A stretch of 64,000 bases of DNA, from contig NZ_LGSS01000004.1 of the NCBI RefSeq assembly GCF_001190785.1, positions 124,001 through 188,000 on the forward strand. The letters are read 5' to 3'. The DNA comes from Gottschalkia purinilytica. GTDB taxonomy: Bacteria > Bacillota > Clostridia > Tissierellales > Gottschalkiaceae. Positions 8,338 to 17,466 of the stretch are shown piece by piece (position 1 is the stretch's first letter; every line of letters begins with the position of its first letter). The notes beneath the pieces are model-generated. The model saw only the letters and a program-made list of their open reading frames with translations, did no database searches and was not told the DNA's origin. The position numbers and the translations under genes are program-made.

Positions 8338-8560
8338 TCACCAAATTTGAAAAACGCCAAAAGTATGATTAAAAGTAACTTCACAAAATTCTGCCACACT
8401 TACCTTAGTTGTTTTAATAATACACTCTTCTTTTCCATCAACACCAATTACTACACTATAATCTCCTACTCTAGGAATAGGTTCTCTTTCCATACTATAA
8501 AGTTGATAAGATAAATTAGTTGCAGTCCTAGTTCCTTTTTGATTAATTCCACAACTTACT
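8338..8560 (-). pseudogene. ASCH-domain gene fragment
   Basis: Minus-strand frame reads KGTRTATNLSYQLY, REPIPRVGDYSVVIG and CIIKTTKVSVAEFCEVT, the core of ASCH (RNA-binding, PUA-like) proteins. The N-terminal third is missing (a stop lies upstream) and the C-terminus stops at TGA 8338 soon after HTFGVFQIW, so the gene is truncated at both ends. Confidence 0.65.
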
Positions 8561-8565
8561 ATCTA

Positions 8566-9111
8566 TCATTTATTTATGCGTCCCATCACAATTGTGTCAT
8601 AGTATTTACCATCAGAAAGAAACTTATCCTCTTTAAGTATACCTTCTATTTGAAATCCTTGACTTTTATATAATTCAATCGCTTTTTTATTTGTCTCTAA
8701 TACTGATAATGAAATTTTTCTGATATTTTGATTATCAGCCCATTTAATAGTTTCTCTCATCAGATTGTACCCAATTGCGTAACCCCAATATTTTTTCAGA
8801 ACACAGATTCCAAACTCTACTTGGTGAGATAATCTTTTAAGATTGCTTCCTTCACATCTTGAAAACCCTAAAAGTTCCCCATCAGACTCAGCAACCAGGA
8901 ACAGGTTATTAGTACTATCTAAATCATTTGTAATAATAGTTTTAAAGTCCTCTCCACTTAGAAAATCTTCTCCTTGTTCTCGATTCATATTTTCTGTTTC
9001 TCCATCAATTTGATATCGTATCCTAGAAAGTAAATCTGAATCCTCTTTTCGCGCACATCTGATAATATAGTCTATCCCTTTTACTGTAAAACTTTGATTA
9101 ATAGACTTCAA
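8566..9111 (-). CDS. GNAT-family N-acetyltransferase
   Basis: About 182 residues, RimI/RimL-like. Acetyl-CoA-binding core: VEFGICVLKKYWGYAIGYNLM (motif A region) and ISLSVLETNKKAIELYKSQGF (motif B). Start placed at TTG 9111 behind AGGAGG at 9118-9123, rather than the ATG at 9162 which has no ribosome binding site. Ends YYDTIVMGRI, typical of spermidine/ribosomal-protein type GNATs. Substrate unknown. Confidence 0.75.
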   Translation of the reverse strand: MKSINQSFTVKGIDYIIRCARKEDSDLLSRIRYQIDGETENMNREQGEDFLSGEDFKTIITNDLDSTNNLFLVAESDGELLGFSRCEGSNLKRLSHQVEFGICVLKKYWGYAIGYNLMRETIKWADNQNIRKISLSVLETNKKAIELYKSQGFQIEGILKEDKFLSDGKYYDTIVMGRINK

Positions 9112-9186
9112 ATTAATTCCTCCTAAATATTCGTAATTATGTGCAAAAATTTTCTTGCTCATATACTTATCTTAATTATATCTTTC

Positions 9187-9470
9187 TTACAACCACCCTG
9201 TTTCCTTCAACCAGTTTTCTTGTTCGTTTCGCATTTTAATTATTTCTTCCTTCGATGGTACTCCTTCTCTATATACATACTTATCTTATTATAACAATCA
9301 ATTAGTTATAGAAAAAGATAGACGAACTACCTTTTAATATACTGTATCTAAAACACTACTAGTAATCATAATAATTTTACTTTTTATTTAGTTAAATACT
9401 CTAATTTATAACCATCTCGTAAAATATAGTCTTTCTGTTCGTTCATTACTATATCTTCTTTCTTTATATA
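9187..9470 (-). other. Non-coding stretch with two short coding remnants
   Basis: Two minus-strand tails are visible: one ending at 9187 (KEEIIKMRNEQENWLKETGW) and one ending near 9390 (KDYILRDGYKLEYLTK). Neither has a start. A 12-bp sequence TAAGATAAGTAT occurs twice near 9165 and 9290. Nothing else is recognisable between 9112 and 9667. Confidence 0.3.
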
Positions 9471-9667
9471 GTTTTTCTTCTACAATAAATTATCATTTAT
9501 ATTAATTAAACGAATAAGTTACCTTTACATTTCAATAGTTCTTACTTCTGAAATAGTTAAAATTATAAAATCGATATAGATTTTCTATTAAAGTGATTAA
9601 GATGACTGAGTCTTACTCTTTCAGATATGTTAATATATATATACCAAAAAAATTGGGGGGTAATGTA

Positions 9668-10201
9668 ATGATATTTAGAAAAGCCCAAGCAACAGAAGTA
9701 GACAAAGTCAATGAAGTTATAATCCAAGCTGCTCATAGACTTAAGAAGCTGGGATCGAAACAATGGTCTAGTATGCTAAATGGGGAAAAACTTGTAGAAA
9801 TTAAAGATCGAATTCAAAATGGTGAAGTTTATATCTACCAAGATAACAATACAACCGAGATAGCTGGTATCGTTTATGTGTATGACAATCAAAGTGAATG
9901 GGATAAACAGCTATGGGGTAATGACAATACAGCTAATACTTATTATATTCATAGATTAGCTATCGCTGATAAGTATTGTGGAAAAGGTATGGCAATTAAT
10001 CTATTACAAGAACTGCAAGAAAGTGTTGAACCTCAAGCAATATTAAGACTAGATTGTTTAGCAGAACAAGCAGTTCTAAATAATTTGTATCAACGAGCTG
10101 GATTTTCATATTTAACTCGTATTAAAGATCATGATACAGGTGAACAAGTAGCCGATTTTAACTTATATGAGTGGCAAGCATCTAAAAATTCACAATACTA
10201 G
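9668..10201 (+). CDS. GNAT-family N-acetyltransferase
   Basis: 177 residues. N-terminal IFRKAQATEVDKVNEVI, acetyl-CoA core YYIHRLAIADKYCGKGMAINLL, then LRLDCLAEQAVLNNLYQRAGF. The ATG at 9668 has a G-rich Shine-Dalgarno (GGGGGG) 7 nt upstream; an earlier ATG at 9593 has none. Monocistronic, followed by a terminator. Substrate unknown. Confidence 0.78.
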   Translation: MIFRKAQATEVDKVNEVIIQAAHRLKKLGSKQWSSMLNGEKLVEIKDRIQNGEVYIYQDNNTTEIAGIVYVYDNQSEWDKQLWGNDNTANTYYIHRLAIADKYCGKGMAINLLQELQESVEPQAILRLDCLAEQAVLNNLYQRAGFSYLTRIKDHDTGEQVADFNLYEWQASKNSQY

Positions 10202-10216
10202 TTACCAATATGACAT

Positions 10217-10268
10217 TAGGGACGTTTTTATTTCATCACTTTAGAAGTGTACTAATAAAAACATCCCT
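10217..10268 (+). terminator. Terminator of the 9668 acetyltransferase gene
   Basis: AGGGACGTTTTTATT pairs with AATAAAAACATCCCT across a 22-nt loop. Confidence 0.6.
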
Positions 10269-10398
10269 AGATTTTTATATTATCCTAATGCTGGTATATC
10301 ATTTTTTTTAACAGACTAGATATTCACCTTAATAGCATTCTCAATTGTTAAACCTTGAGATTTTAACATTTTTTTATATTTTTAGATGTATTTATCAA

Positions 10399-10509
10399 TT
10401 ACTTACTAAATGAATTAGGTGTAATATCATTTTCATTTACACCAATTTGACCTAAAACTGAATAAATATCTGCCCTTTTTGAAGCTTTAGTTACATGACT
10501 GTATTTACA
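10399..10509 (-). pseudogene. C-terminal remnant of unknown gene
   Basis: Thirty-six codons of coding-like sequence (CKYSHVTKASKRADIYSVLG ... ENDITPNSFSK) end at TAA 10399 and abut the fosX stop codon. No start. Family not recognised. Confidence 0.3.
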
Positions 10510-10910
10510 TTATTTTTTATATCTTTCTAAACGTTCATCTAAGGTACCAGTATGAAGTTCAAATAAATGATTATCATAATCATAGAAATAAATAGAATAA
10601 GCTTCTCCTTCAGCACGAGGTCTAGGTTCTTTGATTTCTACACCTAATTTCTTAATGCGATCAAAGTATTTATCAATATCCTTTTCTGATACTTTAAATG
10701 CAATGTGATTATACGTTTTTTCTAGTAAAGAATCACCTTCCATAATCGCAATCCAAATATTATCAATCAAAAAAAACGTTCCTTTGACAAAGAAAATATT
10801 TTATCTCCGCTATCATATACTTGAACAGCATCAAAAATAGTCTCAAAAAACAAAGTTGCTTTATTTAGGTCTTTGACTATAAACGTCATATGACTTAACT
10901 CTTCAATCAT
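10510..10910 (-). pseudogene. fosX: fosX, fosfomycin resistance hydrolase, frameshifted
   Basis: FosX opens the epoxide of fosfomycin with water using Mn2+. The C-terminal 86 residues (IAIMEGDSLLEKTYNHIAF, EIKEPRPRAEGEAYSIYFYD, NHLFELHTGTLDERL) match FosX closely, including the Glu and His metal ligands. The N-terminus (ATG at 10910, GAGG upstream; MIEELSHMTFIVKDLNKAT) is present but in another frame. The frames meet in a run of 8 T on the coding strand (10769-10776); 9 T would restore ..KERFFLIDNIW.. and a full 134-residue VOC-fold protein. Real inactivation, slippage-dependent expression or a sequencing error are all possible. Confidence 0.85.
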
Positions 10911-11538
10911 ATTTCTATCCTCTTTATTATTTTTCCCAATCAGTCGTCATTAAATCGTATATTTTTTATAACCTCTCCTGATAGCAAAATATTCATTTAA
11001 CAATCATTGATATTAACTATATTAAAAATTCTCTACATCTCCCACATGATAGAATTCCTTCTCTAGAATGGCATTGATACAACACCATTCTATCGATTAC
11101 TTCCAGCATCAGTTATTAATTGTATTTGTATGATTTATAAAGCTTACTTCCATTTCTAACTACATTCTAAACTATAGTTTAACCCTAATGTCAACGTATA
11201 TATATGAAAATTTTCGAAAAAAGTAAGCAAAACATTTTGTTCTGATTACTTATCTTTCATTTTTTATAAAAATATCAATCAAGGAATATTAATATAACAA
11301 CATTTCTGAGAATAAGTAGTTCAAGGTATCAAATCCTAACTTATATAAATCAAATTAAACATGACTTGTTTCGACATTCTTTTTAAGTATGCAATGATAT
11401 ATTATATTGGAACTAACAAATAAGCTTATTAGTTATAACTAATAAAGTATAGTGAGCTAACTTGAATAGTAACCTATATATGGTACTATGAGTAGTTCAT
11501 TAACTATAAAAAACATATAATAATATAAGGAGGATAAA
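10911..11538. other. Non-coding stretch before the lipoprotein gene
   Basis: No coding frame seen. A hairpin (TAGAATGG ... CCATTCTA) lies at about 11063-11092. The last 100 bp presumably hold the promoter of the 11539 gene. Confidence 0.4.
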
Positions 11539-12621
11539 ATGAAAAAATTAGGGAAAAAAATAGGTTCGATTATTTTAGCTTCTTTAGTCTTAACACTAGG
11601 TTTATCAGGATGTCAAACTAAAGATAAACAAACTGTTAATAACGAAGAACGAAAGACATTAACTATATCAACATTTGGTTCTTTTGAAGATATGTATAGA
11701 AAAAATATTTTTGATCCATTTGAAAAAAAACATAATGTTAAAATAGTTCTTGAACTTGGGAATAACTCTGAAAGAATAAAGAAATTAAGAACTGACACTG
11801 ATAAAGTTGATATAGCATTTTTCACAGATTATTATGCTATGCAAGCTATAGAAGATGGCTTATTTGAAAAAATGAATCGTGAAAATATACCTAACATAAA
11901 TAAGCTTTATGATATAGCCAAAGAGCCTTTAGGAAAAGATTATGGACCTGCATATGCTATATCCAGTTATGGACTAATATACAATCCAGATAAGATTGAA
12001 GAACCTATTACATCATGGGGAGATTTATGGAAACCAGAATTAAAAGGAAAGATTGCATTAAGTGATATTACTGTTGCAGGAGGACCATTTATTCTAATGG
12101 CTGCAGCAGAACAAGCAGGAGTAGATATAAAGAAAGATGAAGATAAAGCTTTTGAAAAGGTAAAAGAACTAACTGAAAATGGATTGAAATTTCATGAAAA
12201 AACTTCAGAGGCTATGAATATGTTCTCTTTAGGGGATATTGCTCTTATGGATTCATATAGCTATGAAGTAGAATTTACAAAGGAAAATGTTCCAAACGCG
12301 AAATGGGTAAATCCAAAAGAAGGATCATATGCTTTATTGGAAACAGTAAACATAGTAAAAGGAACAAAAAATAAGGAATTAGCAGAAGAGTTTATAAATT
12401 GGCTATTAAGTGAAGATGTTCAAAAAGCTCAAGCTGTTGATAAGGTAGAATCTCCTGTCAATAAAGATGTAAAACTAACTGAAGAACAAGCTAAAGATAT
12501 TGTGTATGGTAAGGAAATCATAAAAAATCTAAAAAGCGTAGACCTAAAATACGTTAATAAGTCCATGGATAGATGGATTGAAAGATGGAACAAAGAAATA
12601 AATAATACAACAAATAACTAA
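11539..12621 (+). CDS. PotD-like extracellular solute-binding lipoprotein
   Basis: 360 residues. Signal peptide with lipobox LGLSGC (Cys25), then a type 2 periplasmic-binding fold (SBP_bac_8 / PotD-like): LTISTFGSFEDMYRKNIFDPFEKKHN, VDIAFFTDYYAMQAIEDGLF, PITSWGDLWKPELKGKIALSD, PVNKDV. This family carries polyamines, iron or small organic ions for ABC importers. No permease or ATPase is nearby, so it must work with a transporter encoded elsewhere or be an orphan. Shine-Dalgarno AAGGAGG 7 nt before the ATG. Confidence 0.82.
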   Translation: MKKLGKKIGSIILASLVLTLGLSGCQTKDKQTVNNEERKTLTISTFGSFEDMYRKNIFDPFEKKHNVKIVLELGNNSERIKKLRTDTDKVDIAFFTDYYAMQAIEDGLFEKMNRENIPNINKLYDIAKEPLGKDYGPAYAISSYGLIYNPDKIEEPITSWGDLWKPELKGKIALSDITVAGGPFILMAAAEQAGVDIKKDEDKAFEKVKELTENGLKFHEKTSEAMNMFSLGDIALMDSYSYEVEFTKENVPNAKWVNPKEGSYALLETVNIVKGTKNKELAEEFINWLLSEDVQKAQAVDKVESPVNKDVKLTEEQAKDIVYGKEIIKNLKSVDLKYVNKSMDRWIERWNKEINNTTNN

Positions 12622-12691
12622 AAGGATATTAATTTTAAATAAATAGAATACAACTTTAGTATTTATTAAAAATCTATATACTTCATTTAAA

Positions 12692-12734
12692 AAACAAAAG
12701 CATCCTAATCTTTATATTAGGATGCTTTTGTTTA
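12692..12734. terminator. Terminator of the 11539 lipoprotein gene
   Basis: CAAAAGCATCCTAAT pairs with ATTAGGATGCTTTTG around a 6-nt loop, flanked by A and T runs. Confidence 0.9.
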
Positions 12735-12839
12735 ACTTAATTATCAATTTTGGAAGTAGAAGGAAAAAAGCCTTAAAACAAATCATAGTCTTAAGCTTTT
12801 TCTTTGAATTATATATATTATTTTTTCTTTCTGATACAA

Positions 12840-13001
12840 TTAACATCATAGGACGACGCAGTTCATTTGATATTTCAGTAATAGTTTGTAATAAGTTCTC
12901 TGCAGATTCTGATTTGACAACTCCTATTATCTCAACCCCAGTTTTAATAAGAGTACTCAAATATGTTGCTAATGTTTTATCATACTTAATAGTTATATCA
13001 A
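12840..13001 (-). pseudogene. SAM-dependent methyltransferase, C-terminal remnant
   Basis: Minus-strand frame contains TYLSTLIKTGVEIIGVVKSES and ISNELRRPMMLIV, the characteristic end of class I SAM-dependent methyltransferases of Bacillota (..ELRRPMML..). The catalytic N-terminal two thirds are absent and the normal stop is lost. Confidence 0.55.
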
Positions 13002-13030
13002 GTTAAATTTTCCTTTTTAAAAATATTTAG

Positions 13031-13555
13031 TTATAGTTCCAAAATCATATGAATATCATAAGGCTCCAATTCATATAATTCTTTATTTATCTCATTCGTT
13101 ACTTTTGCCCCTATAGCAAAATAAAAATCTATTGTATTTTTAAAGGGTGTAGCTGATATATATAAGCTTTTAGCGCCTACTTCTTTTGCTTTTTTAGATA
13201 ATAAATTGACTAAATTTTTACCTATACCTCTTTTACGATAATCGCTACTTATGTATAGCATATCAAGTTTAAGCTGATCATTATTTCTACCAATAAGTTT
13301 ACTTTCCAAAGCTCCTAATCCTACAATTCTTTCACCATCAAATGCACCATATATACTTCCATTTCTATCATATATATCTTGCAATCTATTAATATAATCA
13401 TGAAGCTCTTTTAAATCCCAACCTTCAATATTATAAAATTCATTTACTAGTTCAAGTTTATTATTTCTGAAATAATAAACTTCACTTACAATTTCTTTTC
13501 TATCAATTTCACTCAATAATGAAAGTTCTGATCTTTTAAGTAATCTATATTCCAA
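13031..13555 (-). CDS. GNAT-family N-acetyltransferase
   Basis: 174 residues. Acetyl-CoA-binding core LKLDMLYISSDYRKRGIGKNLVNLL with the (R/Q)xxGxG/A motif as RKRGIG, followed by AKSLYISATPFKNTIDFYFAIGA. Start behind GAGG AGGTCAATTAC. Monocistronic in appearance. Substrate unknown. Confidence 0.8.
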   Translation of the reverse strand: MEYRLLKRSELSLLSEIDRKEIVSEVYYFRNNKLELVNEFYNIEGWDLKELHDYINRLQDIYDRNGSIYGAFDGERIVGLGALESKLIGRNNDQLKLDMLYISSDYRKRGIGKNLVNLLSKKAKEVGAKSLYISATPFKNTIDFYFAIGAKVTNEINKELYELEPYDIHMILEL

Positions 13556-13764
13556 AGTAATTGACCTCCTCTTATGTATAATTAATTTTTAAATTTCAAT
13601 GTATATTTAATACTACTTAACTGCTCATTTTGAGAAACATATCATAAAGTTACAGCTAGATACGAGAACTATTGACCTATTGATGACGTCCTAATCTAAT
13701 ATTTTCAAATTCATAATGTTCTTAGAATAAAAACACATTGCCGAATACTATAAGAAAGTGGACT

Positions 13765-14577
13765 TTATCCCAAATTACTTTGGATATCATTAAGAGTTAT
13801 TCCAGTTGACGGCAAAGACAATTCTTTTATCTCATCAAAACCTTTATCAGTCTTAATTTTTAAATCTTCAAAAGAAAAAACATATCGTTTTTCAAAATCT
13901 CCCTTTATCGAAAAAAATACCAACTTATCTTGTGGTAATGCTACTATAGAAAAGTTAGTCGCAAATTTGCCAGTATCCTGCTTTACTTTTTCCAAGATAT
14001 TAAAACAGGATTCTATACTATCATTGATTTCAAGATTTAATAGCAATTGATGAGTCTTTTTATATCTATCAGCACCTATACCTTCTACTTCATCAATTTT
14101 TTTATCTTCAAAATCAGATAAGGCAAAATTAGTCATTATGTAAAATGGTGATTCATCACATTTATTATGTAGTATTTTTCGTCCTGGTTCTACAATTGTA
14201 ACATTTCCTTGCTTATCAACAATCATATTATGTGTACTAGTAAATGGTGAATTAACGATTTCAATTTCACTTAAAATGTTTTTCAAATTATTTATTTCGA
14301 TTTTCTCAGATAAAACATTTTCTATTAATGTTGTAGTAATCCATCTATTTTTACTCTGTCTCTTATAGCTGCCTTTACCATTTGAATCTACCATTAGATC
14401 ATTGACAAACGTACCACTTGAATTTATTCCGAATGAAGTAAAATATTTTCCTTTGACATTTACCATAATTACAAACTCATTGTTATTTTTAAGGACAATT
14501 TTATAATCTATATCTCCGCTGTCAAAATTCATACCCACTATTGTCTTATTTCCCCTTACAGTAAAGCTTGTACACAT
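13765..14577 (-). CDS. Choloylglycine-hydrolase/penicillin-acylase-like Ntn hydrolase
   Basis: About 270 residues. With the start at ATG 14577 (GAGGTGG 6 nt upstream) the protein begins Met-Cys-Thr-Ser-Phe, so Cys2 would become the N-terminal nucleophile after Met removal, as in linear-amide C-N hydrolases. Further family-like features: GMNFDSGDIDYKIV (Asp about 20 residues in), SSGTFVNDLM (Asn near 60), STHNMIVDKQGN. The usual second-position Arg near residue 17 is not evident. Predicted to cleave an amide bond of an unknown substrate; cytoplasmic, no signal peptide. Confidence 0.65.
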   Translation of the reverse strand: MCTSFTVRGNKTIVGMNFDSGDIDYKIVLKNNNEFVIMVNVKGKYFTSFGINSSGTFVNDLMVDSNGKGSYKRQSKNRWITTTLIENVLSEKIEINNLKNILSEIEIVNSPFTSTHNMIVDKQGNVTIVEPGRKILHNKCDESPFYIMTNFALSDFEDKKIDEVEGIGADRYKKTHQLLLNLEINDSIESCFNILEKVKQDTGKFATNFSIVALPQDKLVFFSIKGDFEKRYVFSFEDLKIKTDKGFDEIKELSLPSTGITLNDIQSNLG

Positions 14578-14667
14578 ATCTATCCACCTCACAAAATAAT
14601 CTTTGTTTATAGAGTTCTCAAGTCTTACTTATTTTTTATACTAATCTAAATTAATTTACTATCTAAT

Positions 14668-14964
14668 TCAAATAATTTCACTAACTAATATATTATAGAA
14701 ATAAGATGTTATTAACAATGTAGGTGACAACACAACTAATATTTCACACGAAAATAAAACAAAATTAAGTCTATTTTTATTTTCATGCCATGTTTTAAAA
14801 ATACTTAAAAAAATATTTCCTGACGTAAAGAACATAATTATATACATTGATAACTCTTTGGTTCTAATATTAGTAAAAAGTTTAAGGTAAATATATATAG
14901 AACATAGTATTAAACACAGTATTATGAATAATGTATTTAAGAACTTATTTAAATCATTTTTCAT
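14668..14964 (-). CDS. Small three-helix membrane protein, unknown function
   Basis: 98 residues with three hydrophobic segments at about 8-28, 38-56 and 70-95, and positively charged loops (FKTWHENKNR). Good Shine-Dalgarno (AAGGAGAT) before the ATG. No family recognised. It lies alone between the amidase-like gene and a terminator. Confidence 0.55.
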   Translation of the reverse strand: MKNDLNKFLNTLFIILCLILCSIYIYLKLFTNIRTKELSMYIIMFFTSGNIFLSIFKTWHENKNRLNFVLFSCEILVVLSPTLLITSYFYNILVSEII

Positions 14965-15118
14965 ATTATCATCTCCTTATATTTAATACTATATAATTTA
15001 CTATAATCATCACGATTGTTTTTTCTTCTTAATTCTACCATATATCAGACTAATATTACTAATTTAATAACCAATTTTAACATAATTATGAACTTGCCTA
15101 AATCCTATATACGCCTTT

Positions 15119-15166
15119 GTAAAAAATACAAGCTATTAAACTTTGTTTAATAGCTTGTATTTTTTA
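15119..15166. terminator. Hairpin terminator
   Basis: GTAAAAAATACAAGCTATTAAA pairs with TTTAATAGCTTGTATTTTTTAC; perfect over at least 20 bp. Probably ends the SDR gene transcript. Confidence 0.85.
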
Positions 15167-15409
15167 CTAGTTATTTAATTATAAGATACTTAATATTTAT
15201 CTACATATTCACCTGCACCATATCAATTTGATAATCTTATCCTTATTTCATTAATTCGCTCTTTATCTTTAAAATAATCGTTATTTATGTTAAAGCTATA
15301 AAATCTTATAAAGTTAGTAAATTTAACAATCATCAAAAATACTGTGAACATATTTTTACTACATAATTAACTTATATATTAAATAAGCTTCAATCATTTT
15401 TCATTTGTA

Positions 15410-16186
15410 TTATACTATTGAAAATCCACCATCAACTAATAAGTACTGTCCACTTACGTATCCTGCACCTTCTGAAGCAAAAAATAGTATTGGTGCATTT
15501 AATTCTCCTCTAGATCCTGGTCTAGATGCCGGACACAATCCATTATACATTTTCATAAACTCCTCTGTTTTAAATAGTGTATTAGCCGTCATTTCAGACT
15601 CAAATAATCCTGGACATATTGCATTTGTTGTAATCCCAAACTGTGTATAAGATGCTGCCATACCTCTTGTAAGACCAATTACCCCAGCTTTTGTCATATT
15701 ATAAGGATGTCTCCATAATGCCATTGGTTTATCTGCAAAAAGTGCATTAATGGATGCTATATTAATAATTCTTCCATAATTCTTTTCTTTCATAATAGGT
15801 ACAACGTATTTACTCATATATATGATTCCTTTAAGGTTCACATTGATTGCTTTATCCCACTCTTCATCGCTTAAAGTTTCTATAGTACCTCCAGTTGCAA
15901 TTCCTGCATTATTAAGTAAGATATCTATCTTTCCATAACGTTCTTTTACGCTATCAACTGCATTTTTAACACTTTCTTCATTAGATACATCGCATTGTAC
16001 AGCAAATGCCTTTCCCTTACCCTTTGCATTTATCTCCTCTGCCAATGTATCTAATTTCTCTTTTCTACGAGCCATAATTACTACGTCTGCCCCATGTTCC
16101 GCAAATGCTCTTGCTGCATCGGCACCTAATCCGCTAGATGCACCTGTTATTACTGTTACTCTGTCTTTAAAATCAAATAAATTCAT
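15410..16186 (-). CDS. SDR-family oxidoreductase (gluconate 5-dehydrogenase-like)
   Basis: 258 residues, classical short-chain dehydrogenase. Cofactor motif TGASSGLG near residue 15, NNAG near 91, catalytic Ser in INIASINAL, and YxxxK as YNMTK; MARRKEK after beta-2 favours NADP(H). C-terminal VSGQYLLVDGGFSIV is typical. Closest general type is gluconate 5-dehydrogenase/3-oxoacyl reductase; substrate not predictable. Preceded by AGAGAGGATGATTT; monocistronic. Confidence 0.82.
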   Translation of the reverse strand: MNLFDFKDRVTVITGASSGLGADAARAFAEHGADVVIMARRKEKLDTLAEEINAKGKGKAFAVQCDVSNEESVKNAVDSVKERYGKIDILLNNAGIATGGTIETLSDEEWDKAINVNLKGIIYMSKYVVPIMKEKNYGRIINIASINALFADKPMALWRHPYNMTKAGVIGLTRGMAASYTQFGITTNAICPGLFESEMTANTLFKTEEFMKMYNGLCPASRPGSRGELNAPILFFASEGAGYVSGQYLLVDGGFSIV

Positions 16187-16384
16187 TATAAAATCATCCT
16201 CTCTAATAATATCAATTTTGTTCTATTATACCCTTCTTTTTCGCTTTCAATAATTATCAGAATAACTTTATAAATCCTGTATTTTTCTTATTAATGAAGA
16301 AGTATTGTAGATATATACGTTTACAATATTTCTTTTATTACTGTAAATTACATTTATAAAATCTCTTAACGATTTTTCCATGAT

Positions 16385-16540
16385 CTAATTCCGTCTCATT
16401 TTTTGTAGACTTTTTTCTTTAGCAAAACTATAGTTTCCTTCATAACGGCTTATTTTATTATTTTTAGTCTAATAAATCACATCGAAAAGCTTATCTAAAA
16501 AATAGTAATTATGAGAAAATACAATAATTCTTTCTTTATT
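16385..16540 (-). pseudogene. ABC-F ATPase, C-terminal remnant
   Basis: Minus-strand frame RIIVFSHNYYFLDKLFDVIY, stop, TKNNKISRYEGNYSFAKEKS matches the H-loop (VSHDRYF.DKL) and post-H-loop region of ABC-F domain 2 (..KI..Y.GNYS.). The H-loop Asp is Asn here and a stop follows; only the last 50 codons exist. Confidence 0.65.
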
Positions 16541-16690
16541 CATCTTTTTAGTACTTATATTTTGAGCTATACTTTTTGTATTTAGTATTTTATTTCCTAG
16601 AGTATTTATTAGCTCATTATAAATAACCATACTTTTATTTAGATTAATGTTTTTCGTTACCAGTTAGTTTTACTATAATATTATTCTTTT
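16541..16690 (-). pseudogene. rlmCD-like internal fragment
   Basis: Reading toward the left: IIVKLTGNEKH, then ELINTLGNKILNTKSIAQNI, STKKMN. This parallels the segment [19 protein letters not shown] of the intact RlmCD at the right end of the window. The fragment is frameshifted and runs straight into the ABC-F remnant, so it arose by a deletion joining two unrelated genes. Confidence 0.6.
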
Positions 16691-16738
16691 CAAGATTATT
16701 GATATTACTTATCCTTAGGGCAATATAAATTAGTATAA

Positions 16739-16769
16739 AAAATGGCTATCTAAGAATAGATAGCCTTTA
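16739..16769 (-). terminator. Terminator of the flavin reductase gene
   Basis: AATGGCTATCT pairs with AGATAGCCTTT around AAGAAT; T-run on the minus strand beyond it. Confidence 0.8.
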
Positions 16770-16774
16770 ATTAA

Positions 16775-17329
16775 TTATTCATTTAATAGTTCCAAACCTG
16801 ATTTAAATATAGTACCTATTGATTGATCCAAATCACAGTAACTACTTTCCATCATAATCATTGGATTTATTTTTATAGGATCAAGTTTCTGTTCAGTCAT
16901 ACATTGTTCATTCACATATACAGCAACTATTTCACCTAAAAACATTTCAAAATCAAATATAGGAATAATCCTAATAACTTTACAAAGATAGTTCAATGGA
17001 CATTCTTTGATCATCGGAGCTTTCCCAAGTTCATCATAAAAGGCTGTGAATATACTTGACTTATCTACTGTCTTTCCAGATACTATGCCACAATAATGTG
17101 TTTTCTCAACCAAATCTGATGATGGTATATTTACACTAAAGTATCCATTCTTCTTTACTCCTAAAGTTGTATGATGGGTACTTTTCAATGAAATATAAAG
17201 TACTGGTCTCATGCTCACTACACCATATGCTCCAAGAGTAGCATAGTTGGGTTTGCCATTGACATCTGCCCCAACAATTACTGTAGGAAATGGACCGAAT
17301 GGCTTATTCGGGACTTTTATTTTCTTCAT
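16775..17329 (-). CDS. Flavin reductase-like FMN-binding protein
   Basis: 184 residues of the flavin-reductase-like split-barrel family: FPTVIVGADVNGKPNYATLG, VLYISLKSTHHTTLGVKKNG, FSVNIPSS, VEKTHYCGIVSGK, FEMFLGEIVAVYVNE. ATG at 17329 follows GGAGGAATAAAG, so the 5 upstream codons are untranslated. Such proteins bind FMN and are often reductases or flavin-dependent enzymes in anaerobes; substrate unknown. Monocistronic with its own terminator. Confidence 0.78.
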   Translation of the reverse strand: MKKIKVPNKPFGPFPTVIVGADVNGKPNYATLGAYGVVSMRPVLYISLKSTHHTTLGVKKNGYFSVNIPSSDLVEKTHYCGIVSGKTVDKSSIFTAFYDELGKAPMIKECPLNYLCKVIRIIPIFDFEMFLGEIVAVYVNEQCMTEQKLDPIKINPMIMMESSYCDLDQSIGTIFKSGLELLNE

Positions 17330-17466
17330 CTTTATTCCTCCCACTTATATGGTTTTATTTCAACATTAACAATTATAAGTGAAATGTGAAAAAAGAATAG
17401 ACTTTTTCTTACCTATGAGTTATTGTATTGTAATAGTGTGCCCCTAAGCCTATATGAATAGTTTTT

